A DNA stretch of 64,000 nt. It comes from JBEKIK01 sp050013075. GTDB lineage: Bacteria; Planctomycetota; Planctomycetia; Pirellulales; Thermoguttaceae. The notes beneath the pieces were generated by a model. The model made no database searches and had not been told where the DNA came from. It saw nothing but the letters and a program-made list of their open reading frames with translations. The stretch's first letter is position 1. Each line of letters starts with the position of its first letter. Of the stretch, positions 43,679 through 52,834 are shown piece after piece. The position numbers and the translations under genes are program-made. Location of the stretch: NCBI GenBank assembly GCA_050013075.1, contig JBEKFZ010000006.1, positions 1-64,000 of the forward strand, given 5' to 3'.

Positions 43679-43887
43679 TTAAGCGCTCTTGTTCAATGGA
43701 GAACGAGGATAGACTGTAATGCATAGTGTATAGCCCGCAAAAAGCGCACTACCTACGCAGCACGAATAATCGGCAAACTTTGCCCACTTCTCCACAGTCC
43801 TTTTGTAAAATAATAAAACTTGATCTAAGTCCCCCCCTAAATAAGTGGCCCGCAAGTCCGATAAAGACTTGTGTTTTTGATTGAGAA

Positions 43888-43914
43888 TTGACACAATAAA
43901 GAATGTGATAAACT
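43888..43914 (+). promoter_or_regulatory. Candidate promoter for the secretin-N protein gene
   Basis: TTGACA (43888-43893) and TAAACT (43909-43914) are separated by 15 bases, ~50 bases before the ATG at 43966. The spacer between the two divergent secretin-type genes is 287 bp, so both promoters share it. Weak evidence. Confidence 0.35.
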
Positions 43915-43965
43915 CCCGAACTCGGAGTTTTGTCGTCATGCCTATGTAGCGACGGGGAAATCATC

Positions 43966-46900
43966 ATGATGATTAGGCCGGGGAAATATCTGCGGCTGGG
44001 AGCGATCTCGTGGTCCGCACTTGTGCTGGCATCCATTTTATTAGGACCAAGGATTTCAATAGGTGATGATGAGAAGGCTGTTGGAACCGGTTCGGTTCAA
44101 GTCTATTCTTCCACAACGACTTCGGAATCTGAATCCAAAGCGCAAGGCGATGCGAACAAATCCGGCGAACAGCCAACGGCCAATTCTGAAAAGCCGGGCG
44201 AAGGAGCGAACAAAGCAGGCGCGACTCCGGGAAAGCCGGGCGAAGCCTCGGGTAAGCCGGAAGGGCCGCCGGGAAAACCGGGCGGGCCGCCGGGAAAACC
44301 GGGCGATGCGGCCAAGCCTGAAGAACCCAAGCCTACTATGCGACCCACAAAACCGCCCAAACCGCCCGATCCCGAAGAATTAAAGGTCCGGCCGGATGCG
44401 GATGGAAAAGTCCGATTCAATTTCAACAATCAGTCTTGGCAGCCGGTGTTGGAATGGTTGGCCGAAATATCGGGAATGAGCTTGGATTGGCAGGAACTAC
44501 CCGGAGACTATTTGAATCTCAAATCCCGGCAACGTTACACGGTCCGCGAAACGCGCGATTTAATCAACCGCCATCTTTTGGCGCGGGGATATACTTTGCT
44601 CTGCCAGGGCGAGGTCCTATCGGTGGCCAATATCAAAAAGCTCGACCCCAGCCTGGTGCCGCGTGTCGCGCCCGAAGAGCTTGATAAGCGCGATCCCCAC
44701 GAATTCGTGAAAGTCTCCTTCCCCTTGGACTGGATTATGGCGGACACGATCATCGAAGAACTAAAACCCATGATTAGTCCGAACGGGAAGCTCACTCCGC
44801 TTAAATCCACGAATCGGCTGGAAGCCATCGATGCCGTGATCAACCTGCGGGATATACGTGTGCTGTTAAGCGATGAGCAATCGAGCGACAACCAGCAGCG
44901 GCTGGTGCGGGAATTCGTGCTGCAATACGCCCGCGCCAGCGAGGTGCTGGAGCAATTACAAGCGTTGCTGGGCCCGGAAGCGAAGGGCGAAGGGGCGCCG
45001 GGCACGCCCGGCGGGCAAAATCAGCCCGGCGGCGGAGATAATGCCCAGCAGCAGGCCATGATGATGGCCCGTATGCAGCAGCAGCAGCAGCAACAACAGC
45101 AGCAACAAGGCGGGCAGCCCGGGGCACAGGGCATGACCAAGTCTAAACCGCAGGTGACCTTGGTCTTGAATCAGCGGAGAAACAGCATTCTGGCGCATGC
45201 CCCGCCCGATAAAATGGCCATTATTGCCCAAGCCATTAATGCCATCGACGTTCCCTTGGACACCACCCAGTCTTTGTTGAGCAACGTGAGCCGGATGCAA
45301 GTTTATCGCATCACGGGCGTCGATCCCGAGCCGGTGGTAAAGACGTTGCAGGAGATCGGCAATCTCGATCCCACCACTCGCCTGCAAATAGACAAGAAAA
45401 ATAAGGCGATCATAGCCTATGCCTCGCTGGCCGACCACGTCACGATTCGCTCGGTGGTGGAGAAGCTCAGCGGCAGCGAGCGGCAGTTTGACGTGATTCA
45501 CCTGCGGCGGCTGGCGGCCGATTACGTTGCCGGTTCGATCATGTTCATGATGGTCGGGGAGAAAAAGGAAAAGCCCGCCCGCCAGCCTTATTGGATGATG
45601 GATTATGGCAGTCAATCCAGCAGCGACAAGGACAAAAGCGCCAATGAATTCCGCGTCGAGGCCGACGTGGAGCATAACCGGCTGCTGCTGTGGGCCAACG
45701 AAATTGAATTGGGAGAGGTGGAAAATCTGCTGGTAAAACTGGGCGAAATTCCGCCCAAGGGCAGCCGCCACGACACGGTCCGGGTGATCGACGTCGGCGA
45801 CGGCAAGGAAGGCGAGGAATTGCTCGAGCGGATTCGGCGTGCATGGCCGTCGATGGCCCCCAATCCCTTGTTGATAAATCCCGCCCCGGACTCGGAGAAA
45901 ACCACTCCCAAGCCCGCCAAAGAAAAACTTCCCCCGGCGGAGCCAGCCGTGAAAAGCGCCCTGGGGCGGCCCGTGGAGTCCGATCCGTTGAAGTTCGTGC
46001 AATTCAGCAGCGAGGGGGCGTCGTGGACCGGATCCAAAGAGCCTTCCGGCAAAACGCCTCCTCCGGTCGAGATCAAGCAGGACGCCGACGGCCGCCTGAT
46101 TATATCCAGCGAGGACACCGACGCCCTGGACTCGATCGAGGAATTGGTGGCCCAGTTGGCCGCGCCCCGCAAGGATTACAAGATATATAAATTAAAGTAT
46201 GCCTGGGCCTACGGAGTGTCCTTGAATCTCGAGGATTTCTTCAAGGACGAGGGGAAGAAGGAAACTCGCTCGAATTTCTGGGATTATTATTACGGCAATA
46301 ACCAGGACGATTCCAAGGATGATCGTCAAAACCGCTTGTCCAAGCGGAGGGCGCTGAAATTCATTTCCGATTCGGAAAGCAACACCATTCTCGTGGAGAA
46401 CGCCGACGCGGCCCAACTGAAAACGATCGACGAGTTGATCGCTCTTTACGACAAGCCCCCGCCGGAAGATTCCCAATCGGCCCGAAAAACCGAGACTATT
46501 CATCTGGAATATTCCAAGGCCAAGGTGGTGGCCGAAACCATCAAGGACGTGTACCGCGATTTGCTTAGCGCGAACGACAAGGCGCTGCAAGGCGCAAAGC
46601 CGAACGACCGTGATTCCGCCCGGACTTTCATTTACGAATACTCCTCCGGCGGAGAAGACGGAAAGACGGAACAGAAAATGCCGAAATTCAAGGGTCAGCT
46701 TTCCATCGGCATCGACGAATTGTCGAACTCCCTGGCCGTTTCTGCGCCGGCGTACCTCTTCGATCAAGTACACAAGATGATCACGGACCTGGACCGGGCC
46801 GCCGCGCCGACTTCCACGATCAAGGTCGTCAAATTAGCGCCGGGTGTAAGCAGCCAGCATGCGCGAGAGGTGCTCTCCGACCTACTGGGAGAAGGCGGCT

Positions 46901-47004
46901 CCAAGGAAAAGACTTCATCCACCGCCAAGCGCCCGGAGTCGAACAATAAACAGCAGTCAAAGGGCAATCACACCAAGTCGTCGGGCGAGTCATCATCCAA
47001 GTAG
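43966..47004 (+). CDS. Secretin N-domain repeat protein
   Basis: A 1012-residue exported protein, starting at ATG 43966 with GGGGAAAT upstream; a TTG 36 bases earlier is less likely. An anchor (about 10-28) is followed by a Gly/Pro/Lys repeat linker (GKPGG/GKPGE units) and then a series of secretin-N (NolW-like) beta-alpha domains with the SNTILVENADAAQLKTIDEL and NSILAHAPPDKMAIIAQAI patterns. A poly-Gln tract lies at about 378-390. No C-terminal secretin gate domain is present. It therefore probably forms a periplasmic ring or accessory stack, or acts with the divergent secretin; alternatively it is a secretin that lost its gate. Confidence 0.82.
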   Translation: MMIRPGKYLRLGAISWSALVLASILLGPRISIGDDEKAVGTGSVQVYSSTTTSESESKAQGDANKSGEQPTANSEKPGEGANKAGATPGKPGEASGKPEGPPGKPGGPPGKPGDAAKPEEPKPTMRPTKPPKPPDPEELKVRPDADGKVRFNFNNQSWQPVLEWLAEISGMSLDWQELPGDYLNLKSRQRYTVRETRDLINRHLLARGYTLLCQGEVLSVANIKKLDPSLVPRVAPEELDKRDPHEFVKVSFPLDWIMADTIIEELKPMISPNGKLTPLKSTNRLEAIDAVINLRDIRVLLSDEQSSDNQQRLVREFVLQYARASEVLEQLQALLGPEAKGEGAPGTPGGQNQPGGGDNAQQQAMMMARMQQQQQQQQQQQGGQPGAQGMTKSKPQVTLVLNQRRNSILAHAPPDKMAIIAQAINAIDVPLDTTQSLLSNVSRMQVYRITGVDPEPVVKTLQEIGNLDPTTRLQIDKKNKAIIAYASLADHVTIRSVVEKLSGSERQFDVIHLRRLAADYVAGSIMFMMVGEKKEKPARQPYWMMDYGSQSSSDKDKSANEFRVEADVEHNRLLLWANEIELGEVENLLVKLGEIPPKGSRHDTVRVIDVGDGKEGEELLERIRRAWPSMAPNPLLINPAPDSEKTTPKPAKEKLPPAEPAVKSALGRPVESDPLKFVQFSSEGASWTGSKEPSGKTPPPVEIKQDADGRLIISSEDTDALDSIEELVAQLAAPRKDYKIYKLKYAWAYGVSLNLEDFFKDEGKKETRSNFWDYYYGNNQDDSKDDRQNRLSKRRALKFISDSESNTILVENADAAQLKTIDELIALYDKPPPEDSQSARKTETIHLEYSKAKVVAETIKDVYRDLLSANDKALQGAKPNDRDSARTFIYEYSSGGEDGKTEQKMPKFKGQLSIGIDELSNSLAVSAPAYLFDQVHKMITDLDRAAAPTSTIKVVKLAPGVSSQHAREVLSDLLGEGGSKEKTSSTAKRPESNNKQQSKGNHTKSSGESSSK

Positions 47005-47403
47005 TTTAGGCGCGATAAAAAAATACCTAATCATCTTAAACAGGAGGACAGGCATTCTTGCCTGTCTTTTTGGAGGCGGACAAGAATGTCCGCCCTCCCG
47101 GTTGCCTGTCTTTTTTACTATCAGCTTGCGCTGCAACAGGTTATACATGCTAGCATGAGGGGTTTTAAGAAATACGGGGCCGGCTTCAATTTTTGTAATT
47201 TGCCATTAAAAACCGCCGCCATTTCATATTGGAACGACGGCCTGATTATGGTACCGTATATGCCCCGCTGGTAATTAGGCTGTGTGGGGCGACAGGGAAG
47301 CTGGTTGCCCCAAGTCTAAGGACGCGAAGGAGCGTCCCGGGAACAATGCAAAGGTCGCGATCCGATTAAAGATGGCGACCGGCCTGCAAGGAAGGAGGCC
47401 GAG
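47005..47403. other. Spacer with a GGACAGGCATTCTTGCC-type palindrome
   Basis: 47041-47116 carries GACAGGCATTCTTGCCTGTC and GGCGGACAAGAATGTCCGCC, two palindromes joined by TTTTTGGA, then GCCTGTCTTTTTT, which may act as a terminator for the upstream gene. The remainder shows no gene. Confidence 0.6.
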
Positions 47404-47922
47404 ATGCATTTCGACCAGAAACAGGAAGTCCGCGTCCACATTCGCTGGATGATTCGGCGCGATATGCCCGAAGTCCTGGCCATCGAAAAACAGTGCTTCG
47501 AGTATCCCTGGACCGAAGACGACTTCGTCAGTTGCCTTAGGCAGCGCAATTGCATCGGCATGGTGGCCGAACACGAAGATCGGGTAGTGGGATTCATGAT
47601 TTACGAACTCCACAAAACCCGAATTCACGTGTTGAACTTCGTGGTGGCGAAAGACTGCCAACGCCAAGGGGTGGGCAGTCAAATGATCGCCAAACTCACG
47701 GCCAAACTCTCCACTCAACGCCGCAGCCGCATCGTGCTGGAAGTCCGCGAAACCAACGTATCCGCGCAATTGTTCTTCCGCGAGAACGGCTTCCGCGCGG
47801 TGTCGGTGTTGCGCAGTTATTACGCCGATACGCCGGAAGACGCCTATATCATGCAATACCGTTATCGCCCGGAAAAAGTTCCCGCCCAAACCGTCGATCG
47901 CATCACGCGATTGGCCGGATAG
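47404..47922 (+). CDS. rimI: Ribosomal protein S18-alanine N-acetyltransferase
   Basis: A 172-residue GNAT-fold acetyltransferase resembling RimI. The N-terminal IRWMIRRDMPEVLAIEKQCF and PWTEDDFVSCLRQRNCIGMV region is RimI-like. The acetyl-CoA site is VAKDCQRQGVGSQMIAKL (Q/RxxGxG/A), followed by LEVRETNVSAQLFFRENGF. AAGGAGG stands well placed upstream. Target assignment (S18) comes from family resemblance and other GNAT substrates are possible. Confidence 0.85.
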   Translation: MHFDQKQEVRVHIRWMIRRDMPEVLAIEKQCFEYPWTEDDFVSCLRQRNCIGMVAEHEDRVVGFMIYELHKTRIHVLNFVVAKDCQRQGVGSQMIAKLTAKLSTQRRSRIVLEVRETNVSAQLFFRENGFRAVSVLRSYYADTPEDAYIMQYRYRPEKVPAQTVDRITRLAG

Positions 47923-47952
47923 CGGAAATTCATCCGAAATATGCAGTTATTC

Positions 47953-48132
47953 TGGTTCCCACGCAGAGCGTGGGAACCAGGGAATAATCGCGAAACCGCA
48001 AGCGGTTATAAGGTTACGGGCGAAACCGCAAGCGGTTATAAGATCACGGGCATAATCATTGCGAAACTGCAAGCGGTTATAAGGTTACGGGCGAAACCGC
48101 AAGCGGTTATAAGGTTACGGGCGAAACCGCAA
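47953..48132. repeat. Family G hairpin and tandem array of family B palindromes
   Basis: 47955-47980 is a GTTCCCACGC/GCGTGGGAAC hairpin. From 47985 to 48132, five units of about 31 bp follow, each GCGAAACCGCAAGCGGTT then ATAAGGTTACGG (with small changes in the third unit, and the last cut after AACCGCAA). Each unit would fold as a hairpin. It lies just before the aminotransferase gene. Confidence 0.85.
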
Positions 48133-48225
48133 TTGATATCTGAGTACCATTTCTAACCCGCCGGGTCTAGCGGATCTTAGTCACTCGGATTATGCTTAAA
48201 AATAGTTTTTTTGAGGGCCCAAATT

Positions 48226-49455
48226 ATGAGCGAAGACCGGCGCATCGGCGAGCAAACCTCGACCAACCAACCGTTTATCATCGAAGTGGCCGACCGTGTG
48301 CGGCGACTGCCGCCATATCTTTTTGCCCAAATCAACAAATTGCTGCATGAAAAACGCCGCGGGGGCAACGACGTAATCGATCTGGGCATGGGCAATCCCA
48401 GCGATCCGCCGCAAGATTTAGTGGTGGAAAAGCTCACCGAAGCCGCCCGGGATCCGAAAAATCACGGCTATTCCGAGGCCAAGGGCATTTTGAGCCTGCG
48501 CCGCGAGGTGGCCTCGAAATACTTCAAACAGCACGGCGTAAGGCTCGACCCCCAAGATCAAGTCCTGGTGTGCCTTGGATCAAAGGAGGGATTTAGTCAT
48601 ATGTGCCTGGCATTGGTCGGTCCGGGCGACACGGCAATTGTTCCCGCTCCTCACTATCCTGCCCATCTTTACGCGGTGGCAATGGCCGCCGCCAACGCGA
48701 TCCTGTTGGAAGTAATCGATCCCGCGAAATTTCTATCCAACATCGATTACACCTGCCGGCACATGGTTCCGCGGCCGAAATTGCTGATTATCAATTTTCC
48801 GCACAATCCCACGACCACTGTGGTTGAACCGGAGTTTTACGTGGAAGTGGTGAAACTGGCGAAGAAGTGGAAATTCATGGTCATAAGCGACCTGGCTTAC
48901 GCCGACGTGGTTTTCGACGGGTACAAGACGCCCAGTTTTCTTGCCGCCCCGGGGGCGATCGACGTGGGCGTGGAACTGACCACCATGAGCAAAGGCTACA
49001 ACATGGCCGGCTGGCGGGTGGGCTTTGCCGCCGGAAATTCCGAAATGCTCCGGGCGCTTTCCACGATTAAAGGTTATTACGATTACGGCATGTTTCAGCC
49101 CATTCAAATTGCCGCCATCATGGCTTTGCGCCACACCGATGCCGCCGTGGAGGCGCAAGCCGCGATTTATCAGCGCCGCCGCGACGTGCTATGCGAGGGC
49201 CTGTCACGGCTCGGCTGGCCGGTCGAGCGCCCCAAGGCCAGTATGTTCGTATGGACAAAAATGCCCGAACCCTGGGCCTCGCAAACCACTTCCTTCGAAT
49301 TCGCCATGAAACTACTGCAAGAGGGCGACGTGGCGGTCAGCCCGGGCGCCGGTTTCGGTCCGACGGGCGAAGGCCACCTGAGGCTCGCCCTGGTGGAAAA
49401 TGAAAATCGACTCCGCCAGGCCGTGCGGCAAATCGGGCGCTGCCTGGGGAAATAG
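48226..49455 (+). CDS. AlaC-like pyridoxal-phosphate aminotransferase
   Basis: A 409-residue class I/II aminotransferase closest to AlaC/YfdZ glutamate-pyruvate transaminases. The early motif RRLPPYLFAQINKLLHEKRR is characteristic of that group. PLP-site motifs include LIINFPHNPTTTVVE (Asn), ISDLAYADVVFDG (Asp/Tyr) and the Schiff-base lysine in TTMSKGYNMAGWRVGF. ATG at 48226 with GAGGG upstream is chosen over TTG at 48211. It would interconvert alanine and pyruvate with glutamate/2-oxoglutarate; other amino acids are possible. Confidence 0.9.
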   Translation: MSEDRRIGEQTSTNQPFIIEVADRVRRLPPYLFAQINKLLHEKRRGGNDVIDLGMGNPSDPPQDLVVEKLTEAARDPKNHGYSEAKGILSLRREVASKYFKQHGVRLDPQDQVLVCLGSKEGFSHMCLALVGPGDTAIVPAPHYPAHLYAVAMAAANAILLEVIDPAKFLSNIDYTCRHMVPRPKLLIINFPHNPTTTVVEPEFYVEVVKLAKKWKFMVISDLAYADVVFDGYKTPSFLAAPGAIDVGVELTTMSKGYNMAGWRVGFAAGNSEMLRALSTIKGYYDYGMFQPIQIAAIMALRHTDAAVEAQAAIYQRRRDVLCEGLSRLGWPVERPKASMFVWTKMPEPWASQTTSFEFAMKLLQEGDVAVSPGAGFGPTGEGHLRLALVENENRLRQAVRQIGRCLGK

Positions 49456-49632
49456 GGTTTTTGTGATTTGTGATGAATGAACACGGCCAATAAACGGCTG
49501 CTGTCGCAAGCGAGCGTCTCATAAACCGGGGCATTTATTTTTGTTAATTTTGAGTGTACGGAATGTTGCCGCACTTTTGTGGTCGAGAGAAAACTTTTAA
49601 TAAATATTCGGCTGAAAATAAATCTATTTTCC

Positions 49633-49719
49633 GCCGAGGCGCTCGTTGGCGCGCTGGTATGCGCGACCGTGCAGGCGCTGCAAGTGCCGATTCCAACATC
49701 CGCCGCCGAAGTGAAGTGA
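49633..49719 (+). pseudogene. 28-residue C-terminal remnant of an unknown gene
   Basis: Just upstream of the sulfatase an open, GC-rich frame reads ALVGALVCATVQALQVPIPT and ends SAAEVK, followed by a stop at 49717. It has coding-like third-position bias and no start codon or upstream continuation; the AT-rich sequence to its left is not coding. It looks like the 3' end of a gene carried in with the sulfatase block. The family is not recognised. Confidence 0.45.
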
Positions 49720-49751
49720 ACAAACTAATCAATCACAGAAAGGACAGAACA

Positions 49752-52214
49752 ATGAAAACCACACGCATACCATACCTGCTCGCCATCGCGCTCGTCTCTG
49801 GGCTGGCGCTGTGCTTGGCCGCTCGCGCGGCGGACACCACTCCCGCCGAGGCCCGCGCCACGCTTGCCTCGGCCGACGCGATTGACCGCACGGTGCTGCC
49901 GATCCCGGAGCCGAAATACGCGCCGATCACGACGCTTGATGCCCGCAACGCTAAGGCTCCGCCGCGATTCGAGGTAAAGGCCCCGACCAAGGCGCCCAAC
50001 GTGCTGATCGTACTGATCGACGACATGGGCTTCGGCCAGTCCAGCGCTTTCGGCGGTCCGATCCACATGCCGACGCTGGAGCGAATGGCGAAAGGCGGAC
50101 TTCGCTACAACCAGTTCCACACCACGGCGCTCTGCTCGCCGACCCGCGCGGCCCTGCTTACCGGCCGCAACCACCACGTCTGCAACATGGGCTCGATCAC
50201 GGAGACCGCCACTGCTTTTCCCGGCCAAACCGGGCAGCGCCCCAACGCCGTCGCTCCACTGGCCGAGATGCTGCGGCTCAACGGCTATAGCACCGCCGCC
50301 TTCGGCAAGTCGCACGAAACCGCCGCCTGGGAGGTCAGCCCGTCCGGCCCGACCGACCGCTGGCCGACCCGCTCCGGCTTCGACAAGTTCTACGGCTTCA
50401 TCGGTGGCGAAACGAACCAGTGGTCGCCGGCCATCTACGAGGACATGAGCCGCATCGAACTGCCGAAGGATCCGAATTACCACTTCATGACCGACATGGC
50501 CAACCAAGCGATCAAGTGGACGCGCGCCCAGAAATCACTGACGCCCGATAGGCCGTTCTTCACCTACTTCGCGCCGGGGGCAACGCACGCGCCGCACCAC
50601 GTACCGAAGGAATGGATTGCCAAGTACAAGGGCAAGTTCGATCAAGGCTGGGACAAGCTCCGCGAAGAGACGCTGGCCCGCCAGATCAAGCACGGCGTCG
50701 TTCCCGCAGGCACCAAGCTTGCCCCCAAGCCCGAGGCCATCAAGGACTGGGACACGCTGAGCGCCGACGAGAAGCGGCTCTTCGCCCGCCAGATGGAAGT
50801 GTTCGCCGGTTACGGCGAATATGCCGACTTTGAAGTCGGCCGCCTGATTCAGGCCATCAAAGACCTCGGCCAGTTGGATAATACGCTCATCTTCTACATC
50901 GTCGGAGACAACGGCGCGAGCGCCGAAGGCACCATGAACGGCTTGATGAACGAGATGACCTATTTCAACGGCGTGCCCGAAACCGCCGCGGACATTCTCA
51001 AGCACATCGACGATCTTGGCGGGCCGAACTCCTACCCCCACTACGCGGCCGGCTGGGCCGTGGCGGGGGACACCCCGTTCACCTGGACCAAGCAGGTCGC
51101 TGGCACCTATGGCGGCTGCCGCAACCCCATGGTCATCCACTGGCCCAAGGGGATCGCAGCCAAGGGCGAAGTTCGGTCGCAGTGGCATCACGTCATCGAC
51201 ATCGCGCCGACCATCCTCGAAGCGGCCGGTCTGCCCGAGCCCAAGGCGGTGAACGGGACGCCGCAGACGCCCATCGAAGGCGTGAGCATGGTGTACACAT
51301 TCGCGGATGCCAAGGCGAAGGACCGGCACAAGACGCAATACTTCGAGATCTTCGGCAATCGAGGCATCTACCAGGACGGTTGGCTGGCCCACACGGTCCA
51401 CCGGGCAGCGTGGGAGTCCAAGCCACGGCATCCGTTCCTTGAGGACAAGTGGGAACTCTACCACGTCGAGCAGGACTTCAGCGCGGCGAACGATCTGGCC
51501 GCGAAGAACCCCAAGAAGCTCAAGGAGCTACAGGAGCTTTTCCTGACCGAAGCGGCCAGGAACCAGGCGTTGCCCCTTGATGATAGGTTTCTCGAACGTA
51601 CGAACGCTACTCTCGTCGGGCGGCCTGACCTGATGGGAGACCGCACCTCGCTGACGGTCTACGAAGGCATGGTCGGGATGACTGAGAATGTTTTCATGAA
51701 CATCAAGAATCGCTCGCATACCATCACCGCCGACGTGCAGATTCCGGAGGGCGGAGCCAACGGCGTGCTCATTTCCCAAGCGGGCCGCTTCGGCGGCTGG
51801 AGCCTGTATCTGAAGGACGGCAAGCCGATGTACGCCTACAACTTCCTCGGTCTGAAGACGTACAAAGTCGCCGCCGCCGAGGCTCTTCCCGCCGGCAAGG
51901 CGACCATCCGCTACGAATTCGCCTACGACGGCGGTGGTCTGGGCAAGGGCGGCATGGGAACGATCCTCGTCAACGGCAAGAAGGTCGCCGAAGGACGGAT
52001 TGACCGCACACAAGGTAGTTTCTTCTCGGCGGATGAAGGCGCGGACGTAGGCCTGGATGGCGAGACGCCCGTGACGGACGACTACAAGGAGGGAGACAAC
52101 AAGTTCACCGGCAAGATCCAGAAGGTGGTCATCGAGGTCGGGCTGGTGGAACTCGGCACCACGGACATGGAGGAATTGCAGAAAATGAAGGTTGTCCGGA
52201 AAGCCGCGGAATAG
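49752..52214 (+). CDS. Arylsulfatase (type I, formylglycine-dependent)
   Basis: An 820-residue secreted sulfatase. The signal peptide (1-27, LALCLAARAA) is followed by the metal-site Asp pair (LIDDMGFG, Asp90/Asp91) and the formylglycine motif CSPTRAALLTGR (Cys128, with Pro130 and Arg132). A later metal/substrate region has GDNGASAEGT. The C-terminal ~200 residues (from ~620) form a beta-rich domain ending GKIQKVVIEVGLVELGTT. AAAGGA eight bases upstream of the ATG at 49752 fixes the start; the reading frame itself continues upstream. Base composition is higher in G+C and fewer repeats lie inside than in neighbouring genes, consistent with recent transfer. A modifying enzyme gene is not seen. 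Substrate unknown. Confidence 0.92.
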   Translation: MKTTRIPYLLAIALVSGLALCLAARAADTTPAEARATLASADAIDRTVLPIPEPKYAPITTLDARNAKAPPRFEVKAPTKAPNVLIVLIDDMGFGQSSAFGGPIHMPTLERMAKGGLRYNQFHTTALCSPTRAALLTGRNHHVCNMGSITETATAFPGQTGQRPNAVAPLAEMLRLNGYSTAAFGKSHETAAWEVSPSGPTDRWPTRSGFDKFYGFIGGETNQWSPAIYEDMSRIELPKDPNYHFMTDMANQAIKWTRAQKSLTPDRPFFTYFAPGATHAPHHVPKEWIAKYKGKFDQGWDKLREETLARQIKHGVVPAGTKLAPKPEAIKDWDTLSADEKRLFARQMEVFAGYGEYADFEVGRLIQAIKDLGQLDNTLIFYIVGDNGASAEGTMNGLMNEMTYFNGVPETAADILKHIDDLGGPNSYPHYAAGWAVAGDTPFTWTKQVAGTYGGCRNPMVIHWPKGIAAKGEVRSQWHHVIDIAPTILEAAGLPEPKAVNGTPQTPIEGVSMVYTFADAKAKDRHKTQYFEIFGNRGIYQDGWLAHTVHRAAWESKPRHPFLEDKWELYHVEQDFSAANDLAAKNPKKLKELQELFLTEAARNQALPLDDRFLERTNATLVGRPDLMGDRTSLTVYEGMVGMTENVFMNIKNRSHTITADVQIPEGGANGVLISQAGRFGGWSLYLKDGKPMYAYNFLGLKTYKVAAAEALPAGKATIRYEFAYDGGGLGKGGMGTILVNGKKVAEGRIDRTQGSFFSADEGADVGLDGETPVTDDYKEGDNKFTGKIQKVVIEVGLVELGTTDMEELQKMKVVRKAAE

Positions 52215-52256
52215 CCGAAGGCAAGTGCAATCCCCACCCTGGCAGGTGCCAGGGCG

Positions 52257-52433
52257 GACCGTGATTTCCGAGACCCCGGCCCGCCCGTCGTCGAGGATTA
52301 CGTGGACAAGATGCCGTTCAAGTTCACCGGCGATCTCATGAAAGTGGTGATCGAACTCGGCAAGAGTGGCCTCACGGCTGCGGATGAGTAGAAGCTCAAA
52401 GAAGCCAAAAAACTCGCGGCCATCCGGGAGTAA
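52257..52433 (+). pseudogene. Decayed C-terminal fragment of a second sulfatase
   Basis: In frame +, the text DPGPPVVEDYVDKMPFKFTG then DLMKVVIELGKSGLTAADE runs to a TAG, then continues KLKEAKKLAAIRE to TAA. It aligns with the final ~50 residues of the neighbouring sulfatase (GDNKFTGKIQKVVIEVGLVE...), so it is a paralogous 3' end with a nonsense codon (CAG to TAG is the likely change). It is left over from a tandem or recombined sulfatase. Confidence 0.7.
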
Positions 52434-52489
52434 CCGTGGCTGTATGAGTTCAAGTGAACAATCCAATCAACCAACAAAAGGAGACAAGG

Positions 52490-52582
52490 ATGATAACCAC
52501 ACGCAAACACAACCTCATCACTGCCGTACTCATTGGTGCGCTAATGGCGACCGCCGCCCATGCCCAAACCGCGTCCCAATGA
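52490..52582 (+). pseudogene. Signal-peptide fragment of a broken secreted-protein gene
   Basis: After AAAGGAGACAAGG an ATG opens a 30-codon frame with a classic signal peptide: basic MITTRKH, hydrophobic LITAVLIGALMATA, AHAQ cleavage site, then TGA after TASQ. Downstream codons in the same frame (QGKWTASHVLAEAVAARQ) continue for ~25 codons, so the stop seems to interrupt a longer gene. No family is recognisable. Confidence 0.6.
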
Positions 52583-52834
52583 CAAGGGAAATGGACCGCT
52601 TCCCACGTGCTCGCCGAGGCGGTGGCCGCCCGTCAAGGCTTCTCTATTCCACAAAAAGCATCCTCCTCAATTGCAAAAAGTTGGCGGGTTGCCGCGCGCC
52701 CTGATGGCCTTATCCCGCACAATCCGATAGTCAAGAACAAGCGTCGTTATCGGAGATTGCGGTTTTTTCAGGCGATCCCTTAGCACCCGACGTCTGTAGC
52801 AGTCAGGGAAAACCTTTTCGAGGAGAACAATGCC

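Noticed and set aside
47985..48132. CRISPR-like array
   Set aside because: The units are head-to-tail palindromes with identical short linkers, not unique spacers, and no cas gene is near.
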